From Cyanobacteria bacterium FACHB-63 (GTDB taxonomy: Bacteria; Cyanobacteriota; Cyanobacteriia; Leptolyngbyales; Leptolyngbyaceae), in NCBI GenBank assembly GCA_014695255.1, contig JACJNX010000126.1:62001-126000 (forward strand): a stretch of DNA of 64,000 nt. The letters run 5' to 3'. Made by a program: the position numbers and the translations under genes. Under the pieces are notes generated by a model. That model was given only the letters and a program-made list of their open reading frames with translations, had not been told where the DNA came from and searched no databases. Positions 1-8,193 of this stretch are shown in pieces; within the stretch, counting starts at the first letter, position 1, and each line of letters begins with the position of its first letter.

Positions 1-1993
1 CAAACGGTTGAAATAGCCGTGTTTGCTCCTGAAGGTCAATACCATCTCCATTATCGGCAATGCAAAATCGAACGCGATCGCGCAATACTTCACCTGATAA
101 AATGATCACGGGAGGTGTGGATCGTGCTGGATCTGCAACTGCCTCGATCGCATTCGTCAAAAGTTGCAAGAAAGCTTGGCTCAATTGCTTGGGATAGCAC
201 TCAATTTCTGGAAGTTTTCCATACGCTTTAGAAAGGTAAATCTTGAAGTCGCCATATTGCTGATTCAACCTATCCCGCAACAGCATCAGCACTGCGTCAA
301 TACAATCATTCAAGTCGATCTGGCTTAGTTCTTCCTTTTCTAATTCTGTGCAGGTATTCAAAAACCGCAGTGTCGCTTGAATATCATTGCAGGCAAATCG
401 TTTGGCGCTAAGCAAATCGGGTAAGGATGCTGAAATATCGTTTGGATTAATAATTTGCAGGGCTTCTTCAAGTTCATCACGATCAGGACAATCCTGCTGG
501 TAGAGATCGACCAGTTCAAGCAGCCCACATAAATCAGTTTCGACTTGATTGAGGTGAGCATTTAATCGCCCAAAGTTTTGACTCAGACGACGAGTGGCGG
601 CTGATACTAAAGATGGGAAGTGTGAGCTGTGTTGAGCATCCAACGCTTGAAGCTCTCGCACGATCGATAGCACTTCGGAATCGGAATAAGGAACAATTCG
701 CGCCTCATAAAATCGTAAAACATCTTCAACAAAGAGCGAGTAGCGGCAGGTTTGTAATTTCTGCGTCTCCAAGCATTGTTGAATCGATTGAACTAAACCT
801 TCTGCTATCTTCTCTGGTAAAACCTCAGAGAGAGTACGCCCTAAAAGCTCATCTGGTGGAACGATCGGGGATTGCCCTACTGCAGGAAAGAAATCGACGT
901 GAACGCCATGACGATCAATACGAAACATCATGTCAGGAATCGCCTGAATTAATGCTTCTTTCGTTGCTAACGTTGACCGCAGCCGCGTTTCTGATTTTTT
1001 AAGCGCGGTTGCAGCTTCTAAGTGCGCCTGTCTCTGCTCATAGCGCTCTTTAGCAAGCGAAATTGCAAAGGCAGCGGAGGTAAGGAGATTGATTTCAGGC
1101 TGATTCCATAGGGCAGGCTCTACGCAGTTCACAAATCCAACGAATCCCCAGCAATTGCCCTTCGATATGAGTGGCAAAATCAGATATGCCTGAACCTGAT
1201 AACTATACAGAAGTTGCTGATCGGGTTCTGCGAGGTTCTCCACTAACTCCATATAGGGTTTGCCCTGAGACAGGTTTTGCCAAAGTGATGGTGTGACCAA
1301 ATCGTAATAGAATCGCTGCCAGAACGGATCGTCGAATGTCTTAGTAATGCCTGCAGCACACCATTCTGCGGTTTGACGACCATAGGTTCTGCCATCTTGA
1401 TCCTGCTCATTAATAAAGATGTAGCAGCGACTCGCCTGAGCAGCTTCACCCAAGAGTTGAGTGATTGCTGAAGAGTAGTAACAATTTTCGTTAGCCAGCA
1501 GTAAATGTTGAACTTCTGTGAGGGCGGAGAGATAGCGATCGCGCTGAGCCAATAAAGATTCAGCCTGTTTACGAGCAGTGATGTCCCGACGAATCCCTTC
1601 GTAGTACTGAATCTGACCTTGCTCATTTAGAACACTGCGAAACGACTCAGATATCCACCGGATTGATCCGTTACTAGCCAGAATTTCAGACTCTAAATCA
1701 TCGGCTTCTCCAGAGACCGACAATTGCGAGGAAATCTCCTTCCAGCGATCGGGATTGGCATACTGAGAAGCAATGCCAATGACCTCTGACATCATATCTT
1801 CGGAGGAGAAATAGCCTGATAAACGGGCTAGAGAACTACTAACTGCTAGATATCTCCCAGCCTCAGTAATCACGAAAGCACCTTCCAATGAAGCATCTAG
1901 CTTTCTTTGATGTCGAGATTCAATTCCTGTTAGAACTTCTTCGACAAAAGACTTTGAAGTGCCTTGACGTTCTGACAATAAACGCTCTGCCAT
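1..1993 (-). CDS. PAS-GAF-PAS sensor histidine kinase (3' end outside window)
   Basis: My translation of the minus strand from the ATG at 1993 runs open for about 664 codons to the left edge. An in-frame TAA lies ten codons upstream of that ATG. The order is a PAS-like domain (about residues 25-145, ending GIRRDITARKQAE), a GAF-like domain (about 165-330), a second PAS (about 355-440), a helical dimerisation region ending in the cyanobacterial signature LVDLYQQ, and an HATPase with the N-box LTNAIEAV and G1 box IADNGDGID. It should be a cytoplasmic signalling kinase, since no membrane segment is seen. Where the AHEINNP phosphoacceptor box should sit it reads ATRRLSQN, without His, so autophosphorylation is doubtful. 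The family assignment is firm; the ligand and partner are unknown. Confidence 0.85.
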   Translation of the reverse strand, partial: MAERLLSERQGTSKSFVEEVLTGIESRHQRKLDASLEGAFVITEAGRYLAVSSSLARLSGYFSSEDMMSEVIGIASQYANPDRWKEISSQLSVSGEADDLESEILASNGSIRWISESFRSVLNEQGQIQYYEGIRRDITARKQAESLLAQRDRYLSALTEVQHLLLANENCYYSSAITQLLGEAAQASRCYIFINEQDQDGRTYGRQTAEWCAAGITKTFDDPFWQRFYYDLVTPSLWQNLSQGKPYMELVENLAEPDQQLLYSYQVQAYLILPLISKGNCWGFVGFVNCVEPALWNQPEINLLTSAAFAISLAKERYEQRQAHLEAATALKKSETRLRSTLATKEALIQAIPDMMFRIDRHGVHVDFFPAVGQSPIVPPDELLGRTLSEVLPEKIAEGLVQSIQQCLETQKLQTCRYSLFVEDVLRFYEARIVPYSDSEVLSIVRELQALDAQHSSHFPSLVSAATRRLSQNFGRLNAHLNQVETDLCGLLELVDLYQQDCPDRDELEEALQIINPNDISASLPDLLSAKRFACNDIQATLRFLNTCTELEKEELSQIDLNDCIDAVLMLLRDRLNQQYGDFKIYLSKAYGKLPEIECYPKQLSQAFLQLLTNAIEAVADPARSTPPVIILSGEVLRDRVRFCIADNGDGIDLQEQTRLFQPF

Positions 1994-2173
1994 TTTCGCT
2001 GCACTGAGTATTCGTTACTTTCTGTTATAGTTCACCAGTACGTTTTGATACTAAAAATACGTTAGAGATACTGAAATATTTTTTATATAAAACACGCAAT
2101 TATTAAGAAAATCTTAAGGTACAAGCAACGAATAATCTCGCGTTATCTTTCCGATTTCGGTTTCGTTGAAGAA

Positions 2174-2572
2174 TTAGGAGTTAGAGGCTTGCGTCAATTG
2201 GCGTTTGCGATTGGTCGTCCCCCAAGGTGCTCGTTTTCCGACATATATATTCTTGAGTCTTCCCGATTCTCTCCAATAGGCATACCAATAGGGTCCGTGC
2301 CCCACTTCTGAAATCTCTCCATTCATGCAAATACACTCAATCTTCCCGCACCGCCGCTTTTCGAGTTGGTACGTCTTGCCCTCATAATGCTGCTGCTCTA
2401 CGATCGCGGCATTGCTCGAAGTGATCGTTGTATTAACGATCATAGAGGACTCAGCTAACTCGATCTCAGCTTTAATCTCCTGGGCTAACCAATCCAGTAT
2501 TTGTTGTTTTTCTTCTAATCTCAACCGCCTAAGAGAAGCTTGTAGGGAGTCTAGAGAGGGGCGACGCGGCAT
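2174..2572 (-). CDS. DUF6788 family small protein
   Basis: The protein has 132 residues from the ATG at 2572; an upstream ATG at 2620 would add 16 residues. I prefer 2572 because the longer version is encoded by the inverted repeat 2577-2624, which looks regulatory. The N-terminal half is helical and charged. The C-terminal half carries the signature YQLEKRRCGKIEC..GPYWYAYWRESGRLKNIYVGK typical of DUF6788. This family is common in cyanobacteria and on their plasmids and has no established function; the RRCGK..C.C cysteines could bind metal. The gene is transcribed leftward after the glyoxalase gene and has its own candidate operator. Confidence 0.75.
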   Translation of the reverse strand: MPRRPSLDSLQASLRRLRLEEKQQILDWLAQEIKAEIELAESSMIVNTTITSSNAAIVEQQHYEGKTYQLEKRRCGKIECICMNGEISEVGHGPYWYAYWRESGRLKNIYVGKRAPWGTTNRKRQLTQASNS

Positions 2573-2576
2573 AGTT

Positions 2577-2624
2577 TTTCTTGTGTAACATCTGCGTTTA
2601 TTTCTCCTCATGTTACACAAGAAA
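2577..2624. promoter_or_regulatory. Long inverted repeat, copy 1 (candidate operator)
   Basis: A perfect 15-bp inverted repeat, TTTCTTGTGTAACAT (2577-2591) and its complement (2610-2624), is separated by 18 bp. It ends four bases upstream of the DUF6788 ATG at 2572. The same repeat with the same 18-bp spacing lies at 3112-3163 upstream of the glyoxalase gene. The spacers are also similar when both are read on the minus strand (GG-GA-A-AAA-GCA). Function as an operator or RNA hairpin is inference. Confidence 0.55.
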
Positions 2625-2647
2625 TCGAGGAATTCCTCGATTTCTTG
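2618..2647. terminator. 30-bp perfect palindrome after the glyoxalase stop
   Basis: Bases 2618-2647 form a perfect 30-bp palindrome centred on GGAATTCC. It begins 3 bases past the stop codon of the glyoxalase gene and overlaps the right arm of inverted repeat 2577-2624. It could be a terminator-like hairpin without a U tract, or a protein-binding palindrome. The two overlapping structures are mutually exclusive in RNA. Confidence 0.4.
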
Positions 2648-2649
2648 CC

Positions 2650-3036
2650 CTATTGCTCATAAAGCTCCAACGGTAGTCCATCCGGATCTTTGAAAAACGT
2701 AAACCGCTTTCCGGTCCACTCATCAACTCGAATTGGCTCAACTTCAATACCTTTTGTCTGAAGATCGTTAACTGCCGCATCTAAATCAGCGATTGCAAAG
2801 GCAAGATGTCTCAATCCGCAGGCTTCAGGTGATTGAGAGCGGGCAGGGGGATATGGAAATGAGAATAGCTCGATTTGAGTCTCAGAATCGACTTGTAGAT
2901 CCAGCTTGTAAGATTGTCGCGCTTCTCGAAAAACTTCTCGGATGATCGTAAATCCCAACAGATTGACGTAGAAGTGCTTAGAGCGCTCGTAATCAGAGCA
3001 AATGATAGCAATGTGGTGGACGCTGGTAACTTGCAT
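2650..3036 (-). CDS. VOC/glyoxalase family protein
   Basis: The 128-residue single-module protein is a vicinal-oxygen-chelate enzyme, close to the YaeR/GloA2 type. The sequence shows the start HHIAIICSDYERSKHFY, the strand LRHLAFAI and the end LELYEQ. Predicted metal ligands are His8 (or His7), Glu56, His77 and Glu124, so all four expected positions are filled. Such proteins isomerise or detoxify small carbonyl compounds as homodimers; the substrate cannot be read here. The ATG at 3036 is the only good start. A copy of the long inverted repeat lies about 75 bp upstream. Confidence 0.85.
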   Translation of the reverse strand: MQVTSVHHIAIICSDYERSKHFYVNLLGFTIIREVFREARQSYKLDLQVDSETQIELFSFPYPPARSQSPEACGLRHLAFAIADLDAAVNDLQTKGIEVEPIRVDEWTGKRFTFFKDPDGLPLELYEQ

Positions 3037-3111
3037 TATGTTTTATCTATCCTCTACCTTTAGATATATGAATAAGAGTACTCAAATCCTTAAGCGGTGG
3101 AGAAAATTGCT

Positions 3112-3163
3112 ATTTTCTTGTGTAACATATTGCCTTTTATCGCCTAATGTTACACAAGAAAAT
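3112..3163. promoter_or_regulatory. Long inverted repeat, copy 2 (candidate operator)
   Basis: A perfect 17-bp inverted repeat, ATTTTCTTGTGTAACAT (3112-3128) and its complement (3147-3163), has an 18-bp spacer. The inner 15 bp equal the repeat at 2577-2624. It lies upstream of the glyoxalase gene on the minus strand, as copy 1 does for the DUF6788 gene. Co-regulation of the two genes is inferred. Confidence 0.5.
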
Positions 3164-3380
3164 GTTAAGAATTCGTATTTTTCCCAAGGACACAACGCAG
3201 TGCTCGTGTTTATATTTGATTTGCAGCAAAATGGCACTATGATCCTATCCAGGTTAGTCAAATGACAGAAGTGCCTCATGCAAAAAGCACCAGGAACTCG
3301 ACCGCCAAGAAGATTCCCTGATGCTCTTTGAATTTGGTGTATTGCCAGAACGACATACCTGAATGTATGCCTTCCCGACT

Positions 3381-3428
3381 AGACGGCATAGTCCGTCTTT
3401 CGCATTTGCAGCATAGCAAATCGCGAAA
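3381..3428 (+). promoter_or_regulatory. Two tandem hairpins in the rep leader
   Basis: AGACGG-CATAGT-CCGTCT (3381-3398) is followed at once by a 12-bp stem TTTCGCATTTGC with loop AGCATA and one bulged base (3398-3428). They sit inside a wider, looser inverted arrangement (GCCAGAAC near 3340, GTTCTGGC near 3475) about 65 bp before the initiator gene. Structured leaders before rep genes often control copy number; this role is inference. Confidence 0.4.
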
Positions 3429-3492
3429 CCTTGGGAAAGGGGTCAGTTCAGGTATTGAGAAATGAAATAGATGTTCTGGCGTTTGTTGAACG

Positions 3493-5241
3493 TTGAAGCA
3501 AAACGCTATGCCTCCAAGAAAATCATCTGAACCTAAGTCCCCTGAAGAACTGGCAACGATCAATGTTGCTGCCACTGAGACTGAATCGACGACCCAAGCA
3601 GGCGTTGCTGAGGTAACGACTCCGCAGCATACTGGAGAAATTGAGCCTACCACGACAAAGAAGTTACGCAAAACGAGTCGTCGTGGGCGCTATTCAACCG
3701 TGGAACGTCCGTTGACCAGTGCCGATCTATTTCCCAATGCAGCTATTCATCCGATGGCAACTAATCGGGTGATTTGGGAGAGTTGCAATATTCTGAGTCA
3801 AGGCGAAGATCTTGATTGGAAATATGCAGACGATGGTTCACCACACTATAAAAGTCTCGTTGCCAAGGGAAGAGGATACATCTCCTTCTTTGTCACCAAA
3901 GACTTATTTGCAAAGCATCCTTCAGTCTTAGAAGGCGAAGCAGCCCTCGCCTTAATTGAGGAATTTGATATTCGTGCCGCCTGTATGCACCTCATCTATG
4001 CTGCTCATGCAACGCAGCTAGAGCGCCCGTGGGAGCAGACGTTCACGCTGAGCGATACGCAGTTAGAGCGGTATCTAGGGCTTGACCAAAACAAGAAACT
4101 GAACAAGCAGCAAAAATTAGAGTTGATGTTGGAGTGGGCAAAGCAACCCTGCCATTTGCTTGTCTATGTCTCATACCCAGATCAGGGAAAGGTGAAGGGG
4201 TTTACTGTTAGCCGAACCCATCTTTGGGAAATGACAGAGCCGATGCTCCATTTCCAGGAATGTATTCAAGACACGAATGGGCAATGTGTTGGCGAAAAGC
4301 AGTGGGTCGGCTTTACCCTTCGGATTCGCTGCGGTTATTGGGCAGAGTATTTCCTGAATCGAGAGCGATTGCAGGATAAATCTGGCTACTACGAATACGG
4401 TTTCTTATCCAAGGGGCTACTGAACGACATCATGAGTACCTGGCATCACCATGCTGGGGCAGCGCGGCTGATGATGTGGCTCCTCTTCAAAACGCGAGTG
4501 AATCGCCATAGTCCACTGAGCGTCGAAACACTGATGAAGGTTGCCTTTGGGGTGGAAGACTTGCAGACTGCTCGAACGAATTCTAAAGAGCGCAAACGCA
4601 TTGTTCGCCTCTGGCTAACTTCTCTAAAAACATTGATCGAGAAGGGTTGGAAGATTGAACCTGACGCGGCAACGTACCCTTCCGAGTATTGGATCGAGAC
4701 CCCGACCGCTCAAGCAATTTCTCAAATTCCTGATGACCCTGAAGCTGCGACCGCATTCTGGGCACAAGATGCTGAGGCACCGGAGGGCGATCGCGTAACG
4801 GATTTCAAAAAGCGAGTAAGAGGTAGCTTTGAGCAGCTTCTGAAGGGACGAATTTGGATTCAACCGCCTGCTGAGATCGAAGAGAAACTCGGCGAAATTG
4901 CAGATTCTCGTCGCTATCCCCAGCGGGAGCGAAACCAGTCCTCACAGAGTTCAGATCGTGATCAATCCTCCAACTCTCTATCTCGTCGCTCTAATCGTGC
5001 GACCTCTGAATCCTCTTCAGTGGATCAGAACTTAGAGTCATTGTCTAAATCTCAATCCCTGATCACTTCTGGAGAGCAGTTGAGAACTCTACGAATCTCT
5101 AAAGGATGGACTCAGAAAGCCTTAGCAACCAAGCTGGAACGCAGTGTTAGCTGGGTCAAGATGGTCGAGAAGGGAGAGCGTAATATCCAGCCAGAGGACC
5201 AAGAAAAGCTGAGAGAATACGTCCTAGAACCCGCCATTTAG
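3493..5241 (+). CDS. Putative plasmid replication initiator with C-terminal HTH
   Basis: The first possible start is TTG at 3493; an ATG at 3508 (MPPRKSSEPKS) gives 577 residues and may be the true start. The N-terminal 70 residues are low-complexity and basic near KKLRKTSRRGR. The central 300 residues are globular and rich in Trp and aromatic residues (residues about 90-420) and match no motif I can name. A Ser/Arg/Asn-rich linker (about 475-520) leads to an XRE-type helix-turn-helix (GEQLRTLRISKGWTQKALA, about 525-575). The gene ends just before the iteron field, and a primase-like rep gene follows the field. That position and the DNA-binding end suggest iteron binding and replication initiation or control. 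The biochemical role is inferred. Confidence 0.6.
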   Translation: MKQNAMPPRKSSEPKSPEELATINVAATETESTTQAGVAEVTTPQHTGEIEPTTTKKLRKTSRRGRYSTVERPLTSADLFPNAAIHPMATNRVIWESCNILSQGEDLDWKYADDGSPHYKSLVAKGRGYISFFVTKDLFAKHPSVLEGEAALALIEEFDIRAACMHLIYAAHATQLERPWEQTFTLSDTQLERYLGLDQNKKLNKQQKLELMLEWAKQPCHLLVYVSYPDQGKVKGFTVSRTHLWEMTEPMLHFQECIQDTNGQCVGEKQWVGFTLRIRCGYWAEYFLNRERLQDKSGYYEYGFLSKGLLNDIMSTWHHHAGAARLMMWLLFKTRVNRHSPLSVETLMKVAFGVEDLQTARTNSKERKRIVRLWLTSLKTLIEKGWKIEPDAATYPSEYWIETPTAQAISQIPDDPEAATAFWAQDAEAPEGDRVTDFKKRVRGSFEQLLKGRIWIQPPAEIEEKLGEIADSRRYPQRERNQSSQSSDRDQSSNSLSRRSNRATSESSSVDQNLESLSKSQSLITSGEQLRTLRISKGWTQKALATKLERSVSWVKMVEKGERNIQPEDQEKLREYVLEPAI

Positions 5242-5318
5242 CCCGCGTTGCAAATTAGATTAGTAGCAGGACAGTGTTTAACTGCCTTGGTCACACCCAA
5301 ATTGTGACCCATTAATAT

Positions 5319-6226
5319 CCCTCACCTTAACCAAAGGTCACATCTGCGATCGCTCTAAATCGTAGAACGTTTTCTAGAGCAGCGGTCACACGTCATTTCG
5401 CAAATACCCCCTACCTGCACCAAAGGTCACAACTGATTGAAAAATGCCCCTCACTTGCACCAAAGGTCACAACTCCTCGAAGTAGGGTAGAGTCACATTC
5501 AATCTAGAAATACCCCCTACTTGCACCAAAGGTCACAGCTGATTGAAAAATGCCCCTCACTTGCACCAAAGGTCACAACTCCTCGAAGTAGGGTAGAGTC
5601 ACATTCGATCTAGAAATACCCCCTACCTGCACCAAAGGTCACAGGATAACTTCGCACTGTTGAGCAAAACAGCCTCAATGCGCGAGTTTTGTCTGCCTTG
5701 TTTTAATCCCCTCACCTACACCAGAGGTCACAACAAGGTCAAGCTTGAGCGTGGCGCAGCGAAGTCACATTTGGTTGAGAAATACCCCTTACCTAAACTA
5801 AAGGTCACAGAATTAGCTGATATGGAAAGGCAGGTAGCAAGCTCGGCATTGGGGTTATACCTGCGTTGTTTTTATCCCCTCACCTGAACCAAAGGTCACA
5901 TCCGGGGGGGGGAATACATCTCACCTGAACCAAAGGTCACAACATTGGCTGCTTAGTACATCTCACCTGAACCAAAGGTCACAACATTGGCTGCAAATTG
6001 AGTCAACAGCAATAGGCAACCATCTCAGCCTGCGATAATTCCTGGAATCCATATCTTTTTCTTAAGTCCCCTCACTTACACTCAGGGTCACATTTTCGAT
6101 TAAGACTTGAATCGCCCTAGATATGGGCTCTTTCAGCGCTCTAGAAATACAAAAATACCCCTCACATAGACCAAAAATACCCCTCACATAGACCAAAAAT
6201 ACCCCTCACTTGAACTTAAAGTCACA
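5319..6226 (+). repeat. Iteron array, probable plasmid origin
   Basis: At least twelve near-direct copies of a unit of about 25 bp, CCCCTCACCTGCACCAAAGGTCACA or variants, lie on the plus strand. They end near 5342, 5431, 5471, 5537, 5576, 5643, 5732, 5809, 5900, 5941, 5983, 6092 and 6226. Two half-copies lacking the GGTCACA end lie at 6156-6194. Degenerate GGTCACAC boxes occur near 5290, 5384 and 6270. The array fills the gap between two replication genes. This is the classic layout of an iteron-controlled origin; no DnaA box was confidently found. Confidence 0.8.
5407..5643 (+). repeat. 106-bp tandem duplication within the iterons
   Basis: The block holding two iterons and the linker CTCCTCGAAGTAGGGTAGAG is repeated with a period of exactly 106 bp. 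The ACCAAAGG cores fall at 5419, 5525 and 5631. The first two copies are nearly identical and the third is partial. This implies recent expansion of the iteron number. Confidence 0.85.
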
Positions 6227-6343
6227 TTCAGATCGCTGAAATCTTTATGGAGCAATGCTTCTAGGAATTGGTCACACATCTGATCATTCTGATCAGATCG
6301 ATCCAGTTAGCACCACTAAGTATATTTGTGACCGCTGATATCT

Positions 6344-8080
6344 TTGGGCAGTGAAACGGTTGCACTCGTTGTAACCCTTGCAAGATTATTGAGGTGCCGT
6401 ATCGCTTCGCCCAAGTCACAGCAAGCTTTTTATTATGTTGAGGAGCAAAGAGACCATTTTCTTTGCCTCTTTCCTCATCGTCATGACTTCATTTGGGCAC
6501 CTCATGTTGCACCAGGACAATCTGTGGATTGGCAAACTGAGAGTCGGTATCCCATTAGCGATCGATTGATTCAGCAAGGTTCATATCTCTACGGCGTTCG
6601 TTTCGGTGCCCAAACTCGCTATTGTTTGCTCGATATTGACATCAACAGCCCCTATCATCCCAAACAAGATCCGTTTGCTCTCTCCCGCATTACCGCCACG
6701 CTAGAACCGCTTGGCTTAGTTAGCGCAGTGATTTGCACTTCCAGCTATAGCGGAGGCTTACACGTCTATTTTCCATTTGATCAGCCGCAAAGCTCCTGGC
6801 AGATCGCGATCGCACTCGCCACCCTGCTTGAAAATGAAGGATTCAAATTAGTTCCTGGGCACCTTGAAGCTTTTCCGAATCCCAAGCCTTACGTCGTCGA
6901 TGGTAGACCGAGTTTATTTAACGCACATCGCCTGCCCTTACAGTCTGGCTCTTACCTGCTCGACGGTGAATTTCAGCCTATCTTGAGTACGCCAGCTCAG
7001 TTTGTTGAACGATGGAAATTTGCGCGATCGCGGAACGATTTAGAAACAGCAACCCTCAAGCAAATTCTCAAACAGGCGAAGCGACGAGTCTTTCACATTT
7101 CCGGTAAGGCGGATAAATTTCTGAACGACTTGAATGCTGAAATTGAAATCGGCTGGACCGGCTATGGGCAGACAAATCGCCTGCTGGGTCGAATCACGAT
7201 GAGGGCTTACATTTTTCACCATATGCTGAACGGAGGTGAGCCGCTGGCTGGTCAACGACTCATTGATGAAATTGTCAAAACTGCACGATCACTGCCGGGA
7301 TACGCAGACTGGTGCCAGCATCAGCATGAAATTGAGCATCGCGCTGAGGAATGGGCAAGGTGTATTGAGCAGAGCCATTATTTCCATTACGGAGATCAGC
7401 AGGGAAAATTCAAAGCCAAGAACCAGGCGCTAGATATTGCAGTCGAGAAAGCGCCAACCTGGAATCAGCAACAATCAGAAGCAGCGCGAGATCGAATCAG
7501 AAGTGCGATCGCGGATCTATTGGAAAAACAAAAACTTCCAGCTTCAATTCGCGATCGCTTTCAAGCATTGACTCGATATGGAATTGGTGGGGGATCTCTG
7601 TATAAACATCGAGATCTTTGGCATCCTCATTACTTCTTCAATTCAGAGGAATCATTTCAAGAGATTCAACATTCTGATTCTCTAAGATCTGAATCTGAGA
7701 ATGTATGTAATTTAGATTCTGATTCTCAAGGGCTAGAGACAGAGATTCAAAGCAATATCCAAGAAAACATTACTGCACTAGAGGTAGAAAGCTCGATTTA
7801 TGCCGCCCCAAATTCTACAAGCTTATTACCTAGCGATGGTTGTAACGCTTCTCCCAGCAGTACTTTCAACGCTGTAGGGAATTCAAGCCAATGGGCAGTA
7901 GGTCGTAACCACGCGCCACTTCTAGAACTGCTGCAAAGCAGGCTTCGTCGCCTTGACGACGACCAGAAGCTTGCTCAGAGCCGTCAAGTTGCTCAAATTC
8001 AGAATTTTTTAGCATCTGGCGATTCAATTTTGGTCGCGAAAGCAATAAACTGGATGCAACAAAATCTGCTACCAAAATAA
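6344..8080 (+). CDS. AEP primase-like plasmid replication protein
   Basis: The reading frame opens at a TTG (6344), with no ATG near, so the start is uncertain. About 578 residues. The N-terminal third has archaeo-eukaryotic primase (AEP) features: a metal-binding DxD in YCLLDIDINS (Asp97, Asp99) and the S-x-x-H element in SYSGGLHVYF (His140). A helical domain follows (about 230-360), and the C-terminal third is Ser/Glu-rich. Such proteins prime replication on plasmids. The gene starts about 120 bp after the last iteron and is convergent with the relaxase operon. Assignment rests on motifs, not on a search. Confidence 0.7.
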   Translation: MGSETVALVVTLARLLRCRIASPKSQQAFYYVEEQRDHFLCLFPHRHDFIWAPHVAPGQSVDWQTESRYPISDRLIQQGSYLYGVRFGAQTRYCLLDIDINSPYHPKQDPFALSRITATLEPLGLVSAVICTSSYSGGLHVYFPFDQPQSSWQIAIALATLLENEGFKLVPGHLEAFPNPKPYVVDGRPSLFNAHRLPLQSGSYLLDGEFQPILSTPAQFVERWKFARSRNDLETATLKQILKQAKRRVFHISGKADKFLNDLNAEIEIGWTGYGQTNRLLGRITMRAYIFHHMLNGGEPLAGQRLIDEIVKTARSLPGYADWCQHQHEIEHRAEEWARCIEQSHYFHYGDQQGKFKAKNQALDIAVEKAPTWNQQQSEAARDRIRSAIADLLEKQKLPASIRDRFQALTRYGIGGGSLYKHRDLWHPHYFFNSEESFQEIQHSDSLRSESENVCNLDSDSQGLETEIQSNIQENITALEVESSIYAAPNSTSLLPSDGCNASPSSTFNAVGNSSQWAVGRNHAPLLELLQSRLRRLDDDQKLAQSRQVAQIQNFLASGDSILVAKAINWMQQNLLPK

Positions 8081-8091
8081 CTTCAAAAAAT

Positions 8092-8152
8092 TTAGGGTTA
8101 TTAGAAGCAGAGCCTGGGATAAAAAATTTAATTTTTAAGGTCAGAACCCTAA
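8092..8152. terminator. Candidate bidirectional terminator between rep and relaxase
   Basis: TTAGGGTT (8092-8099) pairs with AACCCTAA (8145-8152) in a very AT-rich 113-bp gap between two convergent genes. A-rich and T-rich runs flank both sides. The element AGAACCCTAA recurs at 13099-13108 after another operon. Confidence 0.4.
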
Positions 8153-8193
8153 AAAACTGAGCCTAATAAAATTCCTGAGAAATTAATCAAATC

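Noticed and set aside
613..1002. 129-codon plus-strand frame opposite the sensor kinase
   Set aside because: It is a shadow of the minus-strand kinase, whose domains are recognisable through the same bases.
5319..6226. Possible CRISPR array
   Set aside because: The repeats are 20-25 bp with irregular spacing and partly duplicated spacers, and they lie between replication genes with no cas genes. Iterons explain them better.
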